A stretch of 64,000 nucleotides of DNA from Motacilla alba alba (GCF_015832195.1 NC_052028.1:1097501-1161500), one strand, 5' to 3'; counted from the stretch's first letter, positions 11,414 to 24,955 are shown. Translations and numbers: made by a program. The notes: generated by a model not told the origin, from the letters alone.

Positions 11414-11835
11414 TGTGTGAGAAATGACTGCTCACTTTTTAAAATTTTATTAAATTTTAACAAAAACTACAACAAAAGTACTAAATAAGGAAAAATTACA
11501 ATGCTGGAAGCCCCCATGACTACCAGCCACATGCTCATTTTCAAAATGGATCCTCCCCCTTTTATACCTCTAGCCCCTCCTGAAGTCTTGTCAGTCGACT
11601 CCTTCCTTGCTGTCCAGGGGTGCAGATCACTTTCTTACACCTTGGTTGGAGGTCAGGTGTTGCCACAGGAACAAGCCAACCCTCCCAAATGCCCCGAGTG
11701 CCCAGGCATGCTGTGATAACAGGGGAGGACACATTGCAGTAACATAACTCCACATCTACAAAACTTCTCTTAACACACACATGATGTTCACCCCTTGATT
11801 GTGAGAGCCAAGCATCTCATTACTCATCTATAACA
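11414..11835 (-). mobile_element. Solo LTR of an endogenous retrovirus
   Basis: Read on the minus strand this has full LTR architecture. A 5' TGTTATAGATGAG start lies at 11835. A TATA box (GGTATAAAAGGG) lies at about 11,565, and AATAAAATTTT as polyadenylation signal at about 11,446. The 3' end is TCACA(CA) at about 11,414-11,416. It is about 420 bp long, as is usual for such LTRs. Flanks show only an imperfect 4-base match (CAGG) as a possible target-site duplication. No gag, pol or env sequence is adjacent, so it is a recombined solo LTR. I associate this type with songbird ERVs, but the family name needs a repeat-library search. Confidence 0.72.
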
Positions 11836-14800
11836 CCTGGGAGATGTTGGGACCTGGCTGGTGATCCAGGTGGTGGTGACCAGCTGCAAGTTATCAGGGG
11901 TTGTTTCCCTCTGATGGGAAGTGTCCTCTACCCCTGGACCATACAGGTGGCAGGACCAGTTCCTTGTTGCTACAGGACAAGGGATGGCTCCAGGTCCTCT
12001 GGCCAGGGATGCAGGGGGAAAGGATGTGGCTGCAGAGCATTGCCATAGTTACAGGCACTTTCCTCATCATCCCTGAGGTTTTCGACCACTGCTCAATGCA
12101 ACACACCACAAAGCAGCTGAGTGCAAGGCACTAGGATTTCAGAGCCCTCCTGATGCTCATGTTCTCCGGGACAGGGAGAATGAAGTCTGTTCCCCACGAG
12201 GGAGCTGGGAGAAGGGGTGGTTGTTCTCTCCTTCCAGATCAAATCATGCAAATGAGGGCACTTAATTGGGCTCCAAACTATCCCTCCACCTCATTGTCCC
12301 CAGGCTCCTGCCTGTCTATGAGCACTGGGCACCAGTGAAGAACTCAGTGAGGGAGAAAGGCTCTACAGAGCTGTAATGATTCAATTCTGTTCTAAAGCCA
12401 TGGAAAATCCTTCCGATCCAAGTCCAGAAGCCATGTGACACTTGATGTCTTTACATCCTCTGGTCTCTGATTTTTGCTTTCCCTTTCCTCTCCTCTTGCT
12501 GCTCCTCCTGTCATGTGTGACTGCAGGTTGTGGTGTGTTCCTTCACCAGGCAGCGACCTGCAGTGCCCACTCCTTGGCAAGCAGCAGTTCTGCCAAAACA
12601 CAGAGAGAGAAAAACAAAAGCAAGTTTAGACAGACAGTCCTCCTCTGGAGGAACTCCCACTTTCCCTCCTAAAAAGCTGTTAATTCTCCAAAGCACCCTT
12701 CAACCCAGCATCTGTGAGTCTACAAAAACCTGTCCCTTCCCCCTGGTCTGCCACGAGAAGCCTGTACTTAAGGAACTACCCACCCCACCTAACTGGGGGT
12801 AATTAACACCCAGGCATGAAAGCAACAGTTGGGACACCTCAGGCTTGTCATGATTTGGGTTTGACCATGTCCCTGAGTGAACTGGCTCTGCTTTGGGGCA
12901 CTGGCACGCTGCTTTCAGGCACTCCTTACTCCTTGTTCCTCATCCCCCTGTCCAGATCTCATGACTCTCAGGCATTGTGCAAGCAGTGGGTGATGGGGAC
13001 CAGCACGTTCTGCTCCAGCACGACAAATGAGGTTATTTTTTTCCCCCAGCATTTCAGCTATAAATAATTGAGCATTTTAAAACTCCATTTCTGCCACGAG
13101 ACTCTGGAGGAAAGGGTTCAGATCTGGTATACAGATATATTTTTAAGCAGTGAGAGATTGATTTGTGCTGCTCCTGCCTGGCTGACACCTGCATTCGGTC
13201 ACCTCGGAAAGGCTCAGCCTGCTCCTGCAAAGAGGAAAAATTGCTGGTTCCTGAGCAGTCCTGCTGCAATACCTGTGCATGGGGAGACAGAGGTGTTCCA
13301 GCCCTGCCAATGGCACTTGGGAGATGCTGCTCTGGAGCAGCTGCAGGATTGTCTGCCCAGGGCATCCCACGGCAGAGGAAATGTCCAGGGTGGCCACAGC
13401 TGGGGTGGGGAGGGAGCCCTCTGCAGGGCCCTGCCCATGGGAATGGGCTCAGGTGCCCCAGGAACGGGCCCACATCCCCGTGGTGGGCACGGAGCAGCCC
13501 CAACACACAGTCCAGGGTTTTTCTGTGTATTACGTGGCTGGTTTCCAGGGAGGAATAACAGCTCAGAGCCTCAAGGCCTTTTAGCTGGCTCTTCCTGTTA
13601 TTTCTTTCTGAAAATAACAATAGTGGGAGGTTTATGTTCCTTCTCCTTTTTCTTAATTCCATTCTTTCAGTGATGTTACAATTGCTTAAGTGGAGCTTTC
13701 CCTGATGCGATGTCAGAGTAAACTGTGTGGCAGAATTACAGCCAGCTGAATTAGCACTGTGTTTTGTGCTGCTCTCGAGCATGTGCAACAATTATTAATT
13801 TTCCAGTGCCTGCGTGGGTAGAGTGAAATCCTTCCACCAGCTCCCAATTCTCCAGTTCTCTCCATGCTCTGGATAGCACCAAGACCTGTCCAAGGTGCAT
13901 CATGAGCTCTTGAGGTGACCTGAAGTGCCCTACTCACAGCAATGTCATCTATGGGTACTGCCAACAAGGTGGAGAACAGAAATATGCTAAAATTGCCCAT
14001 ACATTCCCAGAAAGATCCAGAAATACCTTCCTTCTTTTTATCTAATGTGGCCATATACATAAGATGAGTATATTTCTTTATTTCTGGGAAGCCAAGCCTC
14101 TCTGTTCTGCCCACACCTTAAAACCATGTAAATAAGCTAAGGCAGCTCCTTGTCCCCAAATTAGAATTTCCTTGAATTTGTTTAAACCATTGGACAGAGT
14201 GGGTTAAGCAGAGAAAGGACAGGAGAAGACACATTTATATTCTTGAGAGAGAAAGCCAGGGCAAGGCTACTGCTCTCCTCATTGTCACCCACAGGCAGGC
14301 TGGATGCATCCTGACAGAGAAGTGAGGTGGAGTTTCCCATTTCTGCCTCTGTGTCAAGTGTGCAGAAATAAATCCTCTGGAGAGCTGAGGGTGATTGCTC
14401 AGAGGCCTGGGAAAGCCTCAGACACACCGTGTAGGAGACATCACTGAACCCAGCAGGATACTTCATAAGTCAAAGCTCTCTCTGCCTCCCTCACATAAGA
14501 AAGAGCAGAGATCAGCAGAAAAAAAGTTGCTAGGTGTGATGTTCCTGCTCTTGCTACAGTACCACAGGAGGTGGGATTTTATCTTGGTTAAAAGGGATCC
14601 TGGTGAAAGGATTTATTCAAATCTTGTTAGAAAATGCTGCCCCATCCATCCCCTGCCCCAGGGTACAGACACACAGAGTGGTCGCTTGTCCATGTGGACA
14701 AGCTCAAAGATGGGGAGGAAAAGTGTTTTTAACTTCATGACTTTCCTCCCAGTAATCTCAGCTGCTATTTGTAAGGGCAGCAGATACCACAGCCTCAGAC

Positions 14801-17800
14801 AAAAGTCTGCTTTTCAAGCAATGATGTCCCTTTTTATAATAAAGGCTGCCAACTCCCAGAAGTGATAGCTCACAAACAATCAGGGAGAGGACAACGGGAA
14901 TGCTCTTTGAGGTGCTGTGCAGAATAGATCATCCACTGTACAGCAACAAATCAAATTTAGGGAGAAAGAATTTGGAAACAAATTACCAGCAAGATATTTC
15001 AAGCTGACAGCAATTTGGAGCAACTTAGGCCTGTCTGGTAAGAACTGTATTCCTTTTATTTCCCTACTAATAGCAGCTACCTTATAAGATTGGTTTCTCG
15101 TTGATAATTCTGTCTGGAACAGAAACTCCTGAGTACACTTAAGTTGATAACTGTCTCTTTGATCACATTTCAGTAGCAATGCTTTTCACCTTTACGACAG
15201 AATTTCTCCCTTTGGATGAAGTTTCCATGCCTAAAAAGCCACCTGGGTGTGGGATTTCCAGGCTCCGGGAGCTCTGGTGCACTGCAGACAGTGCTTGGAT
15301 TCGGGGATGGGAATGGCAGAGAGATGAGCTTGGGGCAGGAGCTGCAGGGATTGGAGCACTCATCTGCTCTGCCTCAGTTTCCCTGATCCTACGGCAGTAT
15401 AGAAACTGCTTGTAGGTGTTTGTCTTTATGGGAGAAGATAATTCATATCTGCCACTGACACCTCCTCGTAGATGCTGAAACGAGAAGGATTACGGGTGTT
15501 TCTCCACAGAGCTATGCGTGCCTGGAGGAGCAGCGAGGAGCTCTGCGTGGCATGTGCAAGTTCAGGTGTTCCCACAGGGAAGGGAACACCAGGAATGGCG
15601 CAGCCACAGGCTCCGTGTGCCCCCACTGCCCTGCGCTCCCCTGGCAAAGGGGGCGGGTGCAGCTCAGGTGCCGAGGGGCACGCTGGGGTGGAGGGGCAGT
15701 GGGACTGCTCCCACCCTGCTCACAGACAATGTGCTTGTCCAGCGCTGGGCTCATCCCGCGCTGACAGCCGTGCTCAATATGTTAATTCCGGAGGGAGGTC
15801 ATTCGTGTCCATCAGCAGGCGGGGAGGGGGCAGGACTCGCAGGGAGGAATGTGTTGGGCATAGACTGGAATGCAGCCGTGCTGACATGCCCGGAGCGGCA
15901 GAGACATAAAAAGAGTGCACTAGCCTGTAATTTCACTGCAATTTCTCCTCGGGAAGTAATGAAAGTTTATGGCTAGTCGTGGCAATGCCCGTGTCTCTCT
16001 TCCAGAAAGAGGTAGATAAAAATAGTTTAGAATCACACTGAGAAAAAGAGAAATTTGACATTCCTTTGAAAACTCTTTGTGATCAAGGGCTCCCAGCCCA
16101 TTTTGGCCAAGTATTTAGTAAGAGGGATGCCAGCTGTGGCTGACAGTCCTTTCGGTTGCCCTCATGCAAGCCAGGCCCTGCTCATCTGCTGAGCGGAGTG
16201 ATTGGACTTGCTTAATCTTTAGAAATAAAAATGCAGGGATTTGTGCTGGTTCAGGAAAGCCCTGGCTCCCCTCGGGGCTGTGTCACCCTTGGGACAGGAG
16301 GGCTCTTTCCTTCTGGTTTTCTCCATTGCTCCACTTGCTCCTTGGGGCTGGTTTTGACCTTGCTGAAGCCTCACATGATCCTGCTGAGCTTTCAGGGAAC
16401 GTGTGAGGGTTCAGCGTTCTGGATGCAGGGTAAGGTGCTGTCAGCGTGGGATTTGTTTCCTCCACTGGCTTTGGCTTTGTGTCTAACATTTGGGAATAAA
16501 TTATCAGGAGGCAGGAAAGCCTCAATCCAATGACGGTATAAATTTGTAGCTCAGGTTGTGACCCTTTAACACCCCAAATTAAAATCACCCAGTACTTGTT
16601 CTGCATTGCATATCTCCTGGATTACAAAAGCAATTGACAATGTTATTTACTCAAGCGGTACCTTAGAAACTAAAATCTTTTTGTCTGTTCTCCACAGATA
16701 TGAAATACTCAGCGACATAACAGAAGCTGCATTTAAAATGAAGAACCTTTCCCCCCTGTGCCCTTGGCTAAGCTCTCACAGTCCCACCTCTACAGGAACC
16801 ACATTTAAATGGTGCTGTACACCCCTTAGTCTTTACAGCATTTTCAGATCTTTCCAGATGGAAAGTGCCATAGAAATGTAAAATCTTATTAATTAAAGGC
16901 TGAAATAGATGCAGTGTGGGGAGGTCAGTGACTCATGCAGGAGGATTCTCAGGCTTCTGCTATGCATTGCCTTGGGGCGCTTTTTTGAATGTTCCCTTCT
17001 CTGGGGCTGTGACAGTTTATTACACAAAGGCTGTGCGGACCTGGAGGTGAATGCAAACTACTCGGGCTAGGAACAGTAACCAGTGAACCCAGCTCATGCT
17101 GAGCCTTTTGGGATAGCATAATTTCCCCTCATTACAGTTTCTGCCTGTTTATTTCAGGCAACACAGACATGTGCTGTAGTGTGCTTGCAGGGGGATGCTG
17201 CTCTGTGCTGCAGCCCCTCTGCTCCTGGCCATGCTGGCACTATAGATTGCTTCTCTTTCTGGAGGGCCCAGGAGCATTTGACAGTGCAGGAAGAGAGTGT
17301 CTCACTTAGGATCCAGTGGCTTCTTAATTAGGAAACAGGGCACGTTTCTAGCAGTCAGTTTTCCTTGGAGAGGGTGGCAGTGATGGGGAGCACAGCCCTG
17401 GCACCAGGAGCACTGTGATGGCTGTGCTGTACCTCCCAGAGAACCAGTGCTGACCTCAGAGGCACTGCAGCATCAACTGGGTCTGATGCCTGTGCTGCCA
17501 GCGGTGCCAGGGAGCCCCAGCGTAGCTGCAGGTGTGCTGGGAAATCCCTTCTCCTCCTGACTGAGGCTTTATTCACCAAGGCGGGTGTTGTAGTCACAGC
17601 TGAGGCTGTGTACCTGCAGTGGCCTCAGAGGCACCCCCTACCAGCATTTCCAGAGTCCATTGCATTGCCCCAGGACACTGGAATTTGATTTCTGGCTGTA
17701 CACATGCTCTTTCCTAGCTGGATATTGTGAGACAATCTTAGTTCTTTATGTGTCCGAGCTCTGAAAAGGAATGCTGAGATGAGCACTGGAGAGCCCCAAG

Positions 17801-20740
17801 GAGTTGGTGCCAGACCCTCATTCTGTCACTTTCCTACATTGCTGACTTCATCAGAGCCCCCAGTCTTCAAGGAAAGCTGCATTTTAGGGTGACCCCTACA
17901 GCAAAGCTCACGGGCTGCAAGTCCTTGCCCTGCTCCTGCCCCTTGCTGGCAGCCCAGGGACAGGAGGTGACAGGGCTGTGCCCGGTGACTGCTGCTCGAA
18001 GTCACACAGCTGGCAGCACAGCACGGCTGCCCTGGGGCTGTCCCCACTGCCCAGCATGACATCAGCCTGCAGAGAGCCTCAACCAGCTGCTAGTTGAACC
18101 TGGAGATTCCTTTAGAGTATTTGGACTTTTTCCTCTCTCTCTTGGTTCCTGCTGCCCGTTCAGCCCCTCCGGCAGGGCCTTCAGCTTGCCATTACAACAC
18201 TCTTTATCTTTTCCTCATTCTTTTTTATTTCCTTCCTTCTCTCATCCCTCTCAATCCCCTCACCACCTCCTGCCCCAGCAGTCCTGTCTTTGAAAGTGAC
18301 GTGAGAGGTGCAATGCTTACTTCTCGCAAATAACAAAACAAAACCACTTAAAAAATTCCCTCAAAACAAAACACAAAACCACAGAAACCAAACAAACATT
18401 TTGAATCGGAGCGCAAATGGATGCATGGAGCAACACTTCCCTTCAGCAACGTTGTTACAGAAATAGAAAATCCAGTTCCAGGTGAGGCACATTATTTAGA
18501 CCCCGTGTTCACTGGGACTGGCAGACAGTGGAGCTCCAGCAGGTGCTACATAAACAAGCCCCTTCCTACACACACCCAGCCCAGGATTTACAGGAAAATG
18601 CAGCTCCTCTGCGGTGGCTACACCCACACGGCATCTCCAGGTGGCCCTGGCCAGGGATTGCCCTTGTGCACACACCTGAGGAACAGGGCCAGGCTGCCAG
18701 GAGTGCGCAGCCGCCAGCCCCGCTCTGCTCTGCTGCACCTTGGATCGTCCTCACCGGGTGAGACCGGGAGCTTTTATTGACTCTACACAAACAACCTCCC
18801 CCAGAATCGGTGTGGCCACCTCGCCTCTCTCCCTGTCCTCTCCCTTGGCTTACCCTGCGTTTTCACCCAGGGAAAAAGGGCACGAAAAACATTTTAAAAA
18901 CCACCAGGAAAATGGGATTAAAAAACCACAAACACTGTTACAGGAAGATTTGAGGTCAAGCATCAGACTTGTAACTCATTTCAGAAAATGCATTAGATTT
19001 CAAGCTGCCAATGACATGGACTGGATGGGAGGTGTGAGCTACTGTTGCTGGGTGCCTGTCTGAACACCCCCTTCATTCTAGTCTTGTTGACAGAGCCCAG
19101 TGCTGTGATTCAAAGAGAGCTGTTAATTAAGAGACAAAGTCCAATCTCAAGCTAGCTGGCTCTATTTTTACATAATTTTATGTTTTGTTTGCTGAGCCTT
19201 TTAACTCGCTCCATGAACCAACAGAGCTGGCAGCTGATCTCCTACTTTTCCCTTGACTTTTCAGTGGTGCAGTGCAGAACATGTGATTCTCTACAACTCC
19301 AGGCCTTGTACTTTTGAACCTGCAGGTTTAAAAAGGATTTTTTTTTTTAATCTGACATTTTGTCCTGAAAGGATGTGAGGCACACAGAACTGCCGAATGT
19401 GGAAGGCACCACAGGAGGCCAAGACATGATATTAAAACGAGTAATGAAAGAAAGCAAGCTATTGCAGCGTAAACTCCATTTTTACTGAGAGTATGCTACA
19501 GACAGAAATGAGTAGTTTGGATCCCTGGTGCACTTGACACCAAATATTAATGGTTTGGTATAAGCAGGAAATACAATTAAGTTAGAAAAATCTGTTTTCC
19601 ATGTCTTTCCATAGGAGAGCCTGTTTGTTGAGGCACTGAAGACCTGTATTTTTTTTTTTAATAACCTGTATCTCAGTCAGTTTCATAATTACAGATCTCA
19701 CATTCTTTAGACTAATTTCACTCACTGACAAGGCTGGGCTCTTGATCCCTATTTTCTTTCGGGATTATAAAACAACAGTACTCTGCTTACTTCCTTGTCT
19801 TGGATCCCTTTCTTGGATTAAACCTGCAGGAAGGAAAAATGCAATCTAATTCCCTGCAGGACACAGTGTTCCTGCAGGAAAGGCTTGTAGGAATATGGCA
19901 AAGATGGGAAACACAGCACTGCAAATCCCATTGAACCAGGAACTGGAGGAAAGTCACAGTCCTGACCACGGTGTGGTCACCTGTGACACTGACCTCGGGC
20001 CAGCCCCTCAGTCAGTTACACACCTTGAATGAATCTTCCTTGTAGCTTACTCAATCTATTTTTTGCTTAATAGCAAAGGATGGAGTGTGTAGATTCAGGT
20101 ATCTCAGAACTGCTGGCAAATGACTCATGAAATGTATTCAATTTATTCAGTTGTCTTTACAATCCAGTACAAGTGTAAGTTCCGTGGAGAGATTTGTATT
20201 AAAAACCATCTCAAAACGCATCACAGAAAGTCCCAGAGTAATTTGTTGCAGGGTAAAAAATCACTCTCTCTCACAACAGGCTCACTGAGACTTTTCAAAG
20301 AAAACTTTGAAACAAATTACCACATAAAGAAAAGTTTTCCCACCTGCAGACCAGCCTCTGCAGGTCAAGGTTGGGTGCCCAAATCCTTCCTCCCTTCCTA
20401 GAGGGGTTACTGTGGCCCTGCTTGTACCCCAGGATTTCCTCTCACCTGTAATCTTGTTATTAGAGACACTGGGATGAAAACAAGGCTTTTCCTAAAAGCA
20501 GCAGCTCTCAGGAGGGTGAAAATATCTGGGTTTTGAAAACAAAACACCAATTCACAAACCCAGGGGGAACCCAGCTGTAACTTTCCCTCTGTTTCCTTCA
20601 AACCCCTGCATCCATCACCTCCCCTCTGTCCAAAGAGCCTCGATATGCTGCGCTTAGGAGGACAAGGACAGATTTTAAGGTCGAATTTGTTGATTCTAGC
20701 TCATAAGTGGCATCCTAAGAGCCTGGGCTGGGGGCGGCCA
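11836..20740. other. Intergenic DNA, no gene seen
   Basis: About 8.9 kb upstream of the CpG island without a recognisable gene. The longest frame (minus strand, 13791-13054, 245 codons) has mixed composition, no domain and overlapping frames on the other strand, so I read it as chance. Short AT-rich patches (about 12,240-12,290, 15,900-16,080, 16,590-16,900) could be regulatory. In mammals HSPA9 lies upstream of CTNNA1; none of its exons is seen here. Confidence 0.45.
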
Positions 20741-20749
20741 GTGGAGGGC

Positions 20750-21600
20750 TGTGAAGGGAGGCTGCCCGTCGGCCCACGGAGCGAGGGGCCGAGAGGGACA
20801 GGGAGCTGTGCCAGGCTCCGCTGCGAGGCCTGGGCGGTTTTAGGGTGCCCTGCTCGGGGTGAGGGGCTGCCGCCGTGTCCGGCGCTGTCCCCGCTGTCCC
20901 TCACCTGAGCGGGCGGCGCCGGCAGGGCGCGGGGGCGGCGCGGCGGGCGGTGCCGGGAAGAGCGGCCGGGCCGGGCGGGGAGGCGCCGGAAGAGCCCATT
21001 TCCTCCGCGGGACGGGACAAAGCGGCGGGGCCGAGCGCAGCCAGGGCGGCCGCCACCATCCCAGCCCAGCTCTGCCCCGGTAAAGTTGCGGCTCTCGCAC
21101 TTGGAAACTTTTGGGCGCCGGGCCGGGCCGGGCCGTGCATGCCATGGGGCCGGGGCGGGGGGCGGAGGATGGGAGCGGAGCGGAGCGGGCCGCGCGTGGG
21201 GAGGGAGCCGGGCCCGGCTGGGGAGGCTGCGCTGCCCCGAGCGGCGGGGCCCGCGTGGGAGCGGGGCGGGCCCGCGGTGTTCGGGGCCGCCGAGCGCGTT
21301 CTGCCGGCGGAGCAGCGCGGCCGGGCCGCTCCCGGCGAAGTTTCGGTGCGGCGGGGCGGTGTCCAGGCCCCTCCCCGCGCGGCCGGGGCCGCCCCGGCGC
21401 CGCTCCCCGGCTGCGGGCAGGGCCGGGTGCCCCTTGGGCGCGCTCCGTGCCTTTCGGACCCGCGGTCTGTCCGGGCGGCGCAGCCGGAGCCGGAGCCAGC
21501 CCTCCTCCAGCCCCGGCCGTGCTGCCGATCCCATGCACAGACAGCCGGGAACACCCCCCCCCGGCTCCGCCACGTTTTCTGACACCCACCGCTAATCCCC
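20750..21600 (+). promoter_or_regulatory. CTNNA1: CpG island, likely CTNNA1 promoter
   Basis: An abrupt change to very GC- and CpG-rich sequence, strongest at 20,880-21,520. It has no TATA box but has several Sp1-type GC boxes (GGGCGGGG at about 20,977 and 21,153) and an ETS-type site (CGCCGGAAGAG at about 20,985). This is the usual build of a housekeeping promoter. It is the only CpG island in the window and lies about 16 kb upstream of the start-codon exon, as expected for a gene with a non-coding first exon. The long minus-strand frames across it (up to 343 codons) reflect scarcity of stops in GC-rich DNA. Confidence 0.75.
20995..21079 (+). other. CTNNA1: CTNNA1 non-coding exon 1 (tentative)
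   Basis: The coding start lies two bases inside the exon at 37673, so a 5' untranslated exon must lie upstream. The best donor-like site in the CpG island is CCCCG|GTAAAG at 21079/21080, downstream of the ETS and GC-box cluster. The left border is arbitrary because a start site cannot be read from sequence. Other donors in the island are possible; 5' RNA ends would settle it. Confidence 0.3.
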
Positions 21601-23307
21601 TCCTGTGCTGGAAGGCGAGAGCCTTTCGTTCGCTGACAGAAAGTTTCGTGCTACTTTTCTCAAACAAAAAGTAGGGAGAGCGCATCCGCTCCTGGGTTAC
21701 GTGCGGCCCCCGTGTCTGCTGCCTGTGGCCCTGGGGTCTCTGGGCAGCGTGGGTCACCTGCCTGTTATTCATTGCTCCTTCCAGTTCAAAATGCCTAAAA
21801 TCTTTCAGACCGAAAGTTTGCAGGAAAGTGTTTGCTGCAGTCGTGTTTAGTGAAGAATCAGCTGCGCTCAAGGCACGGCTCCCTGCCTGTGTGCCTTGGC
21901 TGGCCAGCCGTGCCCAGAAGGTGTCTTCTGGCGAGGGTCATCGATCGCCCCCTCGCCCCGCTGGGCTGCGAGCCCTGTGACCGCGTCCTCAGCCCAGCTT
22001 TCGGAGCTGTGACTCCAGGCGTGTCTGGACTATCTGTATTGAACTAGTCTGGGAGCTCTTTGCTGCCCTTCCCCCTTTGTTTGGCTTTGTCTATTGTTTT
22101 TTTTTTTTTTTGGGACGGGAGTTGTGCAGAAGGTGTTTTCTGGGTGTTTCAGTCACTTGTACTCTGGTTACTGGTTTCCTGTGTTTTTCCTGCGGTGGGA
22201 CTGGGGAGGTGGGAGAGGCTGCTCTCTTCAGTCCTGCTGGCTACACCAGGCTCTGGGGTTGTATATTTCAGTTCCTGGGTTGGTTTGTAGGCAGGATTGT
22301 GTTGATGAAGGTGAAAGCCCAGCTCATTTTACACTAGGTGCAGCCTTTGCTCTGTGTCAGGGCACCAAGGCTACATTAAGTGTTTTGTTGTACTTATTTC
22401 ACCCTTCTGAATCGAAACATGTTGCTTAAAAGGACATACTTTGATGTTGAGTCACTGTTCATCATTTTCAAAGAAGCAGTTTCTAAAACATCACGGAAAT
22501 GTTTTGACTTTTCTCAGCAGAAACAGACAAAGGTTTAGTAGGTTTTGTTTTTAGAAAGGCTTTGCCCTAACCTTTTCCATAACAAACAATGTGCCTTCAT
22601 TCTTTACTGGTTTTCTTCAGCCAGCTCTAATAATAGGCCTCTGCATTGGAGATTTAAAGTTTATACAAGGTGGCCGGGGGGAGTGCAGTGGGCAGAGATT
22701 AGAAATCCTGTGCTCAAATCGATGCTTTAAAATACAAATGTAAATACTTTCCTCACAATTGATTTTCAGGGTTTGAAACATCAGCATTTCTGTGCTGATA
22801 TGTGTAAGGACAGACATTAATGTGCAGATTCTTCGTAGGGCTTCTGTTGGTGTGGTAAATTTACCTGGAAGATGTAATAGAAGAGTAATTTGTGGTCTTT
22901 TTCAGCAGCATGAATATATTCTTTCTGCAGCTGTAAGATCCAGGAACTGATCTTGCAGAGGAATCCACATTAAGTAGAAATGTTTATGAGCTGGAAATAC
23001 ACTTCTGTTGGACTTCAGGCCTAGCTTGAATTTACATCTGCTGTTACTGTTTGATATCTAAACGACCTTTCTCATGTAGAGAATTTGTTAAGATCACAAA
23101 AATACTCAGTGGCCAAACCAGCCTTCTCGTCATAGGTGGGCACAGGGGCTGCTCTGGAGTGAGTGCCTTTGTGGTGCTTCTGTTCACGACTTGCTGGGTT
23201 CTGTTTTACTGGTGTCCCAGCTTTGCTGGACACCAAAGGAAACATGATGAATAAAAGAGGACTCAGTGTCATTTTGTTAGGACGGTACCTTATGAGGCAG
23301 TCACTCA

Positions 23308-23480
23308 GCATAATGAGTCACAGACTGGTTTGGGTTGAAAGAGACCTTAAAGCTCTGGTTCCACTCCGCCGTTATGGGCAGGGACACCTTTCCTGCCCAA
23401 ACCTTGCACCTGCTCCAAGCCCTTCCACCCTGGCCTTGAATGCTTCCTGGGATGGGACTTCCTGCTGTTGTGCCTTAACT
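23308..23480 (-). mobile_element. CR1 LINE 3' fragment, antisense
   Basis: The reverse complement of the CR1 3' region: GTCACAGACTGGTTTGGGTT, then AAGAGACCTTAAAGCTC, and a GCAGGGACACCTTTC block near the middle. It is divergent and truncated, with no coding capacity. Confidence 0.8.
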
Positions 23481-24431
23481 GACATCACTCAAAAGCTTGT
23501 GCTGCAGAACTTCAGTGCTGAAAATATGACCTTGAGGGACAGGATCTGTTACTGCTCTGGGAATTCACCCGAACTGTTCTCCAGCTAGTCTGGAATAGCT
23601 CCATTCAGTGACTTTATAGCTCATGTGTTGGTTAAACAGCGTTGCAGCTTTAGAGAAAGTGCAGATGTTTGATAATTACTACTTTTAACTCCATACTATT
23701 TTAATCCAGCAAATGAGATTTAAAATAGAGCTACCACAAAAATGTATTCTAGCACCCTGACTGGATGAGCTCCTCTGGAAAGACAAGCACTGAGAGTGGC
23801 CTGCTGTGCCACGAAGCAGAACTGGGTGCGGATGGATTTACTGAGGTGAAGGAGTTGCAGGAGGAATGAGGTCACTGCAATTGGAAGTGGGATTGTTCTC
23901 CTCCAGTAACTGAGACTCCTTATCTGTTAGTCAGGGTGAAAATGGGTGTAACTGTGATTTCTGGTGTGCAGAAGGTTAGTCCAGACTCTTCTGTTGGCAA
24001 ATCTGATACTTAAATATGATTCATAATTCCTTGTGACTGATGGATTTAAAGAGCCAGCTACCTTTTCTCTCAATATGTTTACATATTTTTGCTTGTTAAT
24101 CCCAGATGTACTACAGAAAACATCTGTTAGTCCTTTAATATGTGTTTATAAATATCTCTGGTGGAATTAGAGGAGTAACCTTTTTTTCCCCATGCTTTGT
24201 GAAGTGATAGAAATTATTCAATACACAGATCTAAACTAACACAGTTTGCAAAGTGCAGTTCTCCCCCAGTCTGAAGTTCCCTTCTGTTACAATTTCTCTA
24301 ATTTACAAGACAGCTACTTATTAATCAGTTAGACTCCCAAGAGCCTCTTCTGAAAGGTTTTAAATTCAGGGATCAATGCCTGTATCCTGGGCTTAGCCGA
24401 AGTTCTGTGGGCAGCAGATCAAGGGCAGGGA

Positions 24432-24955
24432 TTCTCCACCTCCTCTCAGGTGAGACCCCACCTGCAGAGCTGCCCCAGCCCTGGGCCCAGCACAGGCAGG
24501 AGCTGGAGCTGCTGCAGCCAGGCCAGAGGAGGCTCCAGGATGGAGCAGCTCTGCTGGGAAGAAAGGCTGGCACAGCTGGGATTGTTCACCTGGACAGGAG
24601 AAGGCTCCAGGGAGAACTCAGACCCCCTTCCAGTGCCTAAAGGGACTCCAAGAGAGCTGGAGAGGTACTTTGGACAAGAGAGAGGCCCTGGACAGGACAA
24701 GGGAGAATGGCTTCATGCTGCCAGTGGGCAGGGATAGATGGGATACTGGGAAAAATTCTTGGCTGGGAGGTTGGGGAGGCCCTGGCACAGGGTGCCCAGA
24801 ACAGCTGTGGCTGCCCCTGGATCCCTGGGAGTGTCCAAGGCCAGGTTGGACATTAAAGCTTGGAGCAACTAGGGATAGTGAAAGGTGTCAGTGCCCATGG
24901 CAGGGGTGGAATGAGATGAGCTTTAAGGTCCCTCCCAAGCCAACCATTCTCTGAT
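24432..24955 (+). mobile_element. CR1 LINE 3' fragment
   Basis: About 520 bp of CR1, beginning in the 3' end of the former reverse-transcriptase reading frame (GAGACCCCACCTGCAGAGCT) and running through GGGGAGGCCCTGGCACAGGG to GAGCTTTAAGGTCCCTCCC and CCATTCTCTGA. It is the longest sense-oriented copy in intron 1. Frameshifts and stops leave no functional frame. Confidence 0.92.

Noticed and set aside
13054..13791. 245-codon minus-strand frame
   Set aside because: No domain, no exon-like borders, and open frames of similar length overlap on the other strand. Composition does not resemble a protein family.
1..20700. Exons of the upstream neighbour HSPA9
   Set aside because: No Hsp70 motifs or splice-bounded conserved segments on either strand. 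The neighbour, if present, lies outside the window.
20701..21871. Long minus-strand frames (343 and 294 codons) and plus-strand frames over the CpG island
   Set aside because: They are Pro/Ala/Arg/Gly-rich in all frames on both strands, which is what very GC-rich DNA gives when stops are scarce. No domain and no consistent start or splice borders.
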